Shown in pieces: positions 57,075 through 64,000 of a stretch of DNA of 64,000 bases. Source of the DNA: Rhizobium giardinii bv. giardinii H152 (lineage in GTDB: Bacteria; Pseudomonadota; Alphaproteobacteria; Rhizobiales; Rhizobiaceae); contig NZ_KB902724.1 in the NCBI RefSeq assembly GCF_000379605.1, positions 101,867 to 165,866 of the forward strand. The letters are read 5' to 3'. The notes beneath the pieces are model-generated. The model saw only the letters and a program-made list of their open reading frames with translations. It was not told where the DNA came from and did not search any database. The position numbers were made by a program, and so were the translations under genes. How positions within the stretch are numbered: the stretch's first letter is position 1; each line of letters opens with the position of its first letter.

Positions 57075-58166
57075 TCAGGCCCTCCTCGCATGCCAGGCGC
57101 GCCCGGTTTCATTGAAGAGATGCGATTTCCGGCCATCGAAGGCGAGCCCGACGGTGTCGCCAACGGCAACGCGGCTGTTGCCGGCGTCGGAGGCGACGAT
57201 GATCTGGCCATCGCTGAGGCGGGTATAGACGAGCGTGCGTTCGCCAAGACGCTCAAGCACATCGACCTTGCCGTCGACATTGCCCTGGCCGGTTGGCGCG
57301 ATGCGCACATCTTCCGCGCGGACGCCAAATGTGTGGGCGCCGTCGACGACCTGGTTGGAAGCGATATCGGTGGGGATCACAGTGCTGTCGGCAAACGTCA
57401 CGGTAATGACGTCGCCGGACCTATCGATCGCCACATCGACGAAATTCATCGCTGGCGCGCCGACGAACCCTGCAACAAACTTGGTCGCTGGACGCTCATA
57501 GATTTCCATCGGCGAACCGATCTGCTCGATCCTGCGATTGTTCATGACGACGATACGGTCGGCGAGGGTCATCGCCTCCACCTGATCGTGGGTGACGAAG
57601 ATCATCGTCGATTGCAGGCGCTGGTGAAGCTGGGCGAGTTCTATGCGCGTGCGGGTGCGCAGTGCAGCATCGAGATTGGAGAGCGGCTCGTCGAACAGAA
57701 AGGCCTTCGGCTCCTTGACGATGGCGCGACCGATGGCGACGCGTTGGCGCTGGCCGCCGGAGAGCTGTCCGGGCTTGCGCTCGAGCAGGTGCGGCATTTC
57801 GAGAATACGGGCCGCCTCGGCAATGCGCGCATCGATCACATCGCGCGCGACGCCGATATTGTCGAGGCCAAAGGCCATGTTGTCGCGCACCGTCATGTGC
57901 GGGTAGAGCGCATAGGACTGGAACACCATCGCGATGCCGCGCTTGCCGGGCGGCAGGTGGTCGATGCGCTCACCGTTGATGGCGATTTCGCCACCATCAA
58001 CAGTCTCAAGTCCGGCAATCATGCGCAGAAGGGTCGATTTCCCACAACCCGATGGCCCAAGGAACACGATGAATTCACGCGCCTTGATGGAGAGCGACAG
58101 GTCATCCAGCACCGTCATGGCACCGAACTGCTTGCTCACATTCCTGATTTCAATATTTGCGGTCAC
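57075..58166 (-). CDS. ABC transporter ATP-binding protein, UgpC/MalK type
   Basis: A 363-residue ATPase starting with GTG at 58166, with GGAGGAG upstream. Walker [10 protein letters not shown] is near residue 38, the signature LSGGQRQR near 135, Walker B AFLFDEP next, and the switch region [15 protein letters not shown]-type C-terminal domain follows (FGVRAEDVRIAPTG). It lies 49 bp downstream of the arabinofuranosidase gene. Confidence 0.88.
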   Translation of the reverse strand: MTANIEIRNVSKQFGAMTVLDDLSLSIKAREFIVFLGPSGCGKSTLLRMIAGLETVDGGEIAINGERIDHLPPGKRGIAMVFQSYALYPHMTVRDNMAFGLDNIGVARDVIDARIAEAARILEMPHLLERKPGQLSGGQRQRVAIGRAIVKEPKAFLFDEPLSNLDAALRTRTRIELAQLHQRLQSTMIFVTHDQVEAMTLADRIVVMNNRRIEQIGSPMEIYERPATKFVAGFVGAPAMNFVDVAIDRSGDVITVTFADSTVIPTDIASNQVVDGAHTFGVRAEDVRIAPTGQGNVDGKVDVLERLGERTLVYTRLSDGQIIVASDAGNSRVAVGDTVGLAFDGRKSHLFNETGRAWHARRA

Positions 58167-58215
58167 GTCGACGCTCCTCCTCAGCGCTTACACCGTCTCG
58201 ATGTTTCGCCTGAAA

Positions 58216-59782
<1,567 letters not shown>

Positions 59783-59912
59783 AAATGGCAGGAATCGCGA
59801 CGCGGTCAAGCCGTTCTGCCGAAAAAGTATTATAAATTAGGCTAAAAAGCCTGCACTGTTCATCTAGGCCGCTGTGTTTACTGACTTATTTTCAATATCA
59901 AAAAATCGGATA

Positions 59913-60839
59913 TCAGGTTGTCTTCAACCGCAGCACGATGTCCTGATCATAGTTGCCAAAACCCTTGCCGAAAATATTGATGCCGCCAGGATGGGCCGCG
60001 TTCTCGTGAACGCCGATGCGCAGCCGCACGGAATGGTGGTTGGCGAGGTCGAGTTCTGCGATCGTCACATCAGATATCCTGACGCCATCGACATAGGTGC
60101 CGTCCTTCGCAATGCGCCAGTTCTTCAGCTTGCCGTATTGCGAGCCCTTGAGTTTCCACCAGGCAGGGGTAAAGACGCCGCGCTTGTCGCCGAAATCACC
60201 CGGTGACATCCAGACGCCGACATCCTTGCCGTTGATTGAAAGGGTGATGTCGGACGGCCAGTCGGCGCTGGTGCCGGGCACCTCGGAACTCAGTTCCATG
60301 ACGACCTCGATTTCCTGGATCTCCAAGTTGGAAAGCTTGGCATTGTTGGGAAACTGATATTCGACGAAGCCACGGGTAAACCACAGTAAACCGGCCTTCA
60401 TCCTGTCAGGGTCTAGAAAGGCGTTGGGCACATCGAGGAGACCGATAATGCCCTCGGGAGAACAGAGGCCGCATGGCGCAGTTACCTCAAAACCAGTGTA
60501 GAGGCCGATTGGCATGGACACCTCGATCGTGTCCTTGCGCATCTCGCGATACTCGCTCTTGAAGACGACCAGCACCTCCTCGGCGGCGGGGTAGCAGATC
60601 TTCTGGCTGCCCTTCCTGGCCTTCTGGTTTTCAGTGCGGATCAATCCGCAATCTTCCAGCACCTGGACGTTGGTGGAGACCGTTGATTGCGGTAACGCCA
60701 GGATACTGGCGATGTCGTTGACATTCATCGGGCCTTTTTCATGCAGTAGCTTGAGCATCTGGACGCGGACGGACGAGGCGAGCCCCTTGAGAACTGCTAG
60801 TCCTTCTTCAGGCTCGATGACGAGGAAGTTTCTGCTCAT
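59913..60839 (-). CDS. ArsR-type regulator of the arabino-oligosaccharide operon
   Basis: A 308-residue protein, far longer than ordinary ArsR regulators. The N-terminal winged helix (VLKGLASSVRVQMLKLLHEK, IASILALPQSTVSTNVQVLE) is followed by about 200 residues of sensor domain with a CGLCSPEG motif near residue 122 and a beta-rich C-terminal half (ADWPSDITLSINGKDVGVWM). The latter looks like a sugar- or ligand-binding jelly roll rather than a metal site. It lies directly upstream of the GH51 gene on the same strand, and a CATATCA-N7-TGATATG dyad precedes it, so autoregulation and operon control are likely. Confidence 0.75.
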   Translation of the reverse strand: MSRNFLVIEPEEGLAVLKGLASSVRVQMLKLLHEKGPMNVNDIASILALPQSTVSTNVQVLEDCGLIRTENQKARKGSQKICYPAAEEVLVVFKSEYREMRKDTIEVSMPIGLYTGFEVTAPCGLCSPEGIIGLLDVPNAFLDPDRMKAGLLWFTRGFVEYQFPNNAKLSNLEIQEIEVVMELSSEVPGTSADWPSDITLSINGKDVGVWMSPGDFGDKRGVFTPAWWKLKGSQYGKLKNWRIAKDGTYVDGVRISDVTIAELDLANHHSVRLRIGVHENAAHPGGINIFGKGFGNYDQDIVLRLKTT

Positions 60840-60870
60840 GGCGACCTAAATTAGGCAAATATGCATAATT

Positions 60871-60891
60871 CATATCAGAAAATTTGATATG
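60871..60891. promoter_or_regulatory. Dyad operator upstream of the ArsR-type regulator
   Basis: CATATCA (60871-60877) and TGATATG (60885-60891) are perfect inverted arms with a 7-bp AT-rich spacer, 32 bp upstream of the start codon. The same arms occur upstream of the GH51 gene. Confidence 0.65.
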
Positions 60892-61077
60892 CACAATCGC
60901 AACATGAACGGATTTTATTTTTGAGGACTTTCTTCAACACGGTCGAATTGCGACCTGAAGTTCGGAGAAGGGTGGCGTCGATCTCCTTTTGAGACGTGAC
61001 CCGCTGGCATCCGATGCATCACCCAGCGCCCGATTGTTGACCACCGCCGGCTTAGTCAAATTTTCGCTCGGGCTCCA

Positions 61078-62880
61078 TCACCCCATCTGAGGGTCATGTG
61101 CGCGCAGGCTCTTCGGCTGGAGTAGCCGCAGCGACCGGCCCGCCGGATCGCTTTGGAGCTGCAGCACGCGTGTGAAGTAGCGATTGCCCGGTTCAGTCCG
61201 GCCGATATTGACGACCGCCGCATTGCCAAGCTGCTGTTCCAGGAAGGTCAGGACCGTATGATATGCACCGGTTTCCAGCGTGTCGAGCGCCTCGTCTATG
61301 ATGACCCAGCGCGGTTTGTGCAGGCCTAGCCGGGCAATGGCAAGAAGCCGCAGTTCCGTCTCGTTGAGTTTCAGTTTCGTGCGCATGTCCTGGTCAAGGC
61401 GGTGGCTCAACTTGTCGAGACCAACCCTGGAGAGAACCGCCGACAGCTCTGTCTTGGGGAAACTGCCCGAATGTCTCGGATAGGAGAGAACCTCGTCCAA
61501 TGTGCCTGGCGGGAAATAGGGCGTCCGGGGCACGAAGGCTATGTCATCTCCTTCCGGAAGCGAGATACGTCCGTCTCCCCAAGGCCACAAGCCGGCGATG
61601 GAACGGAAAAACGGCGCCTTTTCCACGTCCGGGGCGCCGGTGACGAGAACACGATCGCCCGGACGGATTTCCACGTGCGGCTCCTTCAGCTTGATGCATC
61701 CGGACGGCAATGCGATTTCGAGGTCGTCGATCGTCAACCGGTTGTCTGCTTTGGTAAATTCGATGCGTTTGTCGCTCTCATGACGCTCGTCGGTCATCAA
61801 TATCGCGGAACGGAAAGCGGCGACCCTAAGCAAGGTCGCCCGCCAGTCGGCGATGGTGTCGATATTGTCGACGAACCACCGCAGCGATACATGCACCTGG
61901 TTGAAGGCGCCGACTGCCATCATCAGGCCACCGAAGCTGAGATCGCCAGCGAAATAGACCGGAGCGGCGATGACGATCGGCGCGATGACGGTAACCCAGC
62001 CATAGCCGGATGTAACCCATGTGAGGCGGGTCAGCGCAAGCATGAGGTTGTGGCTGATTTCCAGAACCGATGAAAGGTCGCGCTGGAGCCGGCGCTTTTC
62101 ATTTGATTCACCTGCCGAAAGCGAGACCGCCTCTATATGTTCGTTGACGCGCATCAGGGAGAAGCGCAGGACGGCTTCCCTGGCATAATGCTCGCCATTG
62201 AGCCTGACCAGCGGTCGTCCGACGAACCAGCTCAAAGTCGCCGCCGTGCCGGCATAGAGAAAGGCAGCCCAGACCATGTAGCCTGGAATATTGATGTCGT
62301 AATCGGCGATATGAAAGATGAAGCCGGCCGAAAGCGACCAGAGCACACCGACGAAGCTGGCGAGGAGAACGCCCGACTGAAACAGGCCAATGGAAAGGCC
62401 TGCGGTCAGGTCTGCAAGATGACGGGCATCCTCGTGTATCCGCTGGTCGGGATTGATGCCGATGGCGCCGGCATTGGCGAGACGGAACGCGCGCGCCGGC
62501 TTCATCCACTCGTTGATCAGATCAAGCGTGAGGCCTTCTCTCAGTTTGATCCTGATCCACTGGTTGAGCCAGGTTTGCAAGACGTTGAGGATCAGGAGCC
62601 CACCGGCGATCTCGGCAAAGACGATCAGTTGCAGCAGGAATGCCGAGAGATCGCGCCGCTCCAGAGTGTCGTAGAACGGCTTGTACCACCTGTTGAGAAG
62701 AATTTGACCGAACGCCGTCGCCACGATGAGGACACCTATCCCGATGGCGAGCCATGCAATCACGTTGCGCACGGGGGAGGCGATGAATGCACGTTGCATC
62801 ATTCGCAATTGATCGCGAAACGGCTGCTCGTCTGCGGCTTTGGCCCCTCCAGTGATCTTGGCGTTTTTTTGTCGTGGCAT
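61078..62880 (-). CDS. YddA/SbmA-type ABC transporter with a degraded ATPase domain
   Basis: About 600 residues from the ATG at 62880, which has GGAGA upstream; ATG 62898 is an alternative. The N-terminal 330 residues are an ABC_membrane_2 domain with about six helices (WLAIGIGVLIVATAFGQILL, NRWYKPFYDTLERRDLSAFL), as in SbmA, BacA and YddA. The C-terminal ATPase has VTGAPDVEKAPFF where Walker A should be GxSGxGKST, and LKLNETELRLLAIARL in place of the LSxGEQQR signature. Walker B WVIIDEALDTLE is kept. ATP hydrolysis is doubtful, so it may work as a channel, or the domain is decaying. Confidence 0.78.
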   Translation of the reverse strand: MPRQKNAKITGGAKAADEQPFRDQLRMMQRAFIASPVRNVIAWLAIGIGVLIVATAFGQILLNRWYKPFYDTLERRDLSAFLLQLIVFAEIAGGLLILNVLQTWLNQWIRIKLREGLTLDLINEWMKPARAFRLANAGAIGINPDQRIHEDARHLADLTAGLSIGLFQSGVLLASFVGVLWSLSAGFIFHIADYDINIPGYMVWAAFLYAGTAATLSWFVGRPLVRLNGEHYAREAVLRFSLMRVNEHIEAVSLSAGESNEKRRLQRDLSSVLEISHNLMLALTRLTWVTSGYGWVTVIAPIVIAAPVYFAGDLSFGGLMMAVGAFNQVHVSLRWFVDNIDTIADWRATLLRVAAFRSAILMTDERHESDKRIEFTKADNRLTIDDLEIALPSGCIKLKEPHVEIRPGDRVLVTGAPDVEKAPFFRSIAGLWPWGDGRISLPEGDDIAFVPRTPYFPPGTLDEVLSYPRHSGSFPKTELSAVLSRVGLDKLSHRLDQDMRTKLKLNETELRLLAIARLGLHKPRWVIIDEALDTLETGAYHTVLTFLEQQLGNAAVVNIGRTEPGNRYFTRVLQLQSDPAGRSLRLLQPKSLRAHDPQMG

Positions 62881-63629
62881 CAGCGAGGTCTCCAGCATGG
62901 TCTTGCGTCTAAGGTACGGCGTCGCCCGAACGCTTATCCTAAGCGTATCAGAAAAAGATGGGGCGAAACTGGCCATTGGATCCCTATTTGGGCCACCCGC
63001 TCCATCAGGAAAATGGCTCGACCTGGTTATGGATCCCGCTGATGGGGCGCTTTTGTGGAATGAGCGTTAATTCTTACAGTTGGCGCGCCAGTCCGGCGCC
63101 TCAATAGAGGGTCTGTCGAACGTCGCAGGCATGCCCATGTTTGGCTGCCGCAGGCTTCGCATCAGGTCGCCCATCCCGGGATGATCATTGTCCGGCCCGC
63201 GAGAGCTGCGCGATTCTAGTCGCTTAGGTTGTGAAGAAAAAAAATAAAAAAAAGTTTCGGGGCTTTCGTGAGTGGGGTGGAAGACGCCAGTTTTGAATTT
63301 GTTTTCCAAAATAATTTCAGCAGAGTAGTCACACTCTAAGTTGCGCTTTTGTATGACTGTTTAAATATTTCAAAAATTCTATTTTTTTTGAATCATCGAA
63401 AATTGTCAAAAGATTTCATAGTAGCAAGGTCTAATTCAATTTATTGCGGCGATAGTAGGGCGCCGATTTCTGGCTTTTATGGCCCTGTTCCTACTGCATT
63501 GCACAACGTTGGAAGTTGCAATAGGTCTCCGTTTTATAGGTTCGGCTTACCAAAAAAGAGGTAGTCGGCTTAGCAGTAAGACCATCTTGAAACGGGGTTT
63601 AAGGGCTGAGGAGAAAGGCTATAGCAACA
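62881..63629. other. Long intergenic region, AT-rich in its second half
   Basis: About 750 bp without a supported gene. From 63230 to 63460 the sequence is much richer in A and T than the rest of the window, with two A-runs near 63238-63255. This is typical of a strong or nucleoid-protein-bound promoter region in front of the beta-helix gene, or of acquired DNA. Short ORFs lack ribosome sites. Confidence 0.45.
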
Positions 63630-64000
63630 GTGGCAGATTTTCCCGATGCAACCAACACGGGCGTTACGTCCGGCGCGACGCTGACCAAGTATAACGGCAC
63701 GCTTCACATCACTGAAGACAACGCCGTCATCAGCAACATGGACATTACCGGCGACATCGTCATCGACGCCAAGAACGTCACGCTGAGCAATATCAAGCTG
63801 ACGTCCAGCGGCGCATGGACGGCGATCCGGGTCATGGACGATGCGAGCGGCTTCACGCTGCAGAACAGTGAAATCGACGGCAAGGGCCTCAGCCAGAACG
63901 GCATCTACGGTCACGGTACGTTTATTGGCAACGACATCTACGGCGTCGAAAACGGCATCACCGTGGCCGGTCCGTCGGATATTCGCGACAACTACATCCA
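63630..64000 (+). CDS. Parallel beta-helix repeat protein, N-terminal part
   Basis: A frame that runs off the right edge, at least 123 residues. ADFPDATNTGVTSGATLTKY opens a family common in rhizobia, followed by right-handed beta-helix coils with repeating I/V-x-N/D patterns (ISNMDITGDIVIDAKNVTL, LQNSEIDGKGLSQNGIYGHG). Such proteins are pectate-lyase-like or surface carbohydrate-binding. No signal peptide precedes it. The first standard start is GTG at 63630, but GAGGAG (63608-63613) is better spaced for ATA at 63621, where homologues would plausibly read MATVADFPD. Confidence 0.7.
   Translation, partial: MADFPDATNTGVTSGATLTKYNGTLHITEDNAVISNMDITGDIVIDAKNVTLSNIKLTSSGAWTAIRVMDDASGFTLQNSEIDGKGLSQNGIYGHGTFIGNDIYGVENGITVAGPSDIRDNYI

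Noticed and set aside
63230..63260. A-runs as a minus-strand intrinsic terminator
   Set aside because: No GC-rich hairpin precedes the T tract on the minus strand, only a direct repeat of TTTCG.

Overview
The window reads as a high-GC alphaproteobacterial replicon, most likely from the Rhizobiaceae (Rhizobium, Neorhizobium, Agrobacterium or Ensifer). Indicators are a DUF982 protein, a DUF1403-ScpB pair, a thuEFGK/thuR-type trehalose-maltose locus, a Mur-type Fur regulator beside sitABCD, and palindromic intergenic repeats of a rhizobial type. The crowd of sugar-uptake operons, a toxin-antitoxin pair and decayed genes suggests a chromid or megaplasmid; that is inference. I see no rRNA, tRNA, CRISPR array or intact transposon.

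Region 1 (1-6530) holds surface and secretion genes: the end of an unrecognised gene, an MsbA-like ABC exporter, a convergent RTX-type Ca-binding protein with unusually long repeat spacing, a DUF982 protein and a GT8-like glycosyltransferase. Region 2 (6531-12607) is one operon: a sugar ABC importer (binding protein, two permeases, ATPase), a secreted SUMF1/FGE-fold protein lacking the catalytic cysteines, and a secreted ScyD-like beta-propeller. Region 3 (12650-17072) has an FkbM methyltransferase, an O-antigen-ligase-like membrane protein and DUF1403-ScpB.

Region 4 (17114-27727) is a sugar-acid regulon: a ribose-type ABC importer, a beta-hydroxyacid dehydrogenase, gluconokinase, gluconate 5-dehydrogenase-like SDR, 2-hydroxyacid dehydrogenase, L-idonate 5-dehydrogenase-like enzyme, LacI-family regulator and SMP-30 lactonase. 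Three copies of a 16-bp operator (two perfect, one degenerate) lie at its promoters. The likely flow is lactone to gluconate or idonate, then keto-acid and phosphogluconate.

Region 5 (27871-40578) starts with a RHH/PIN toxin-antitoxin pair abutting a truncated kduD and a 3'-frameshifted kduI. A pectin (rhamnogalacturonan) oligosaccharide system follows: binding protein, a divergent 862-aa unrecognised protein, a GH105 hydrolase, ATPase, two permeases and a LacI regulator. Degenerate ThuA-like and Gfo/Idh/MocA-like genes come next.

Region 6 (40751-47760) has a class III cyclase, a probable integrase fragment, an SPW-repeat protein, and mur divergent from sitABCD (Mn/Fe uptake) with a dyad between them. 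Region 7 (48082-53668) is thuEFGK with divergent thuR. Region 8 (53875-60839) is an arabino-oligosaccharide operon with a GH51 arabinofuranosidase and an ArsR-type regulator with matching dyads. Region 9 (61078-64000) holds a YddA/SbmA-type ABC protein with a degraded nucleotide-binding domain, an AT-rich gap, and the start of a parallel beta-helix protein cut by the window edge. In all there are five carbohydrate ABC importers and one metal importer. Almost every importer is paired with its own regulator or catabolic enzymes.
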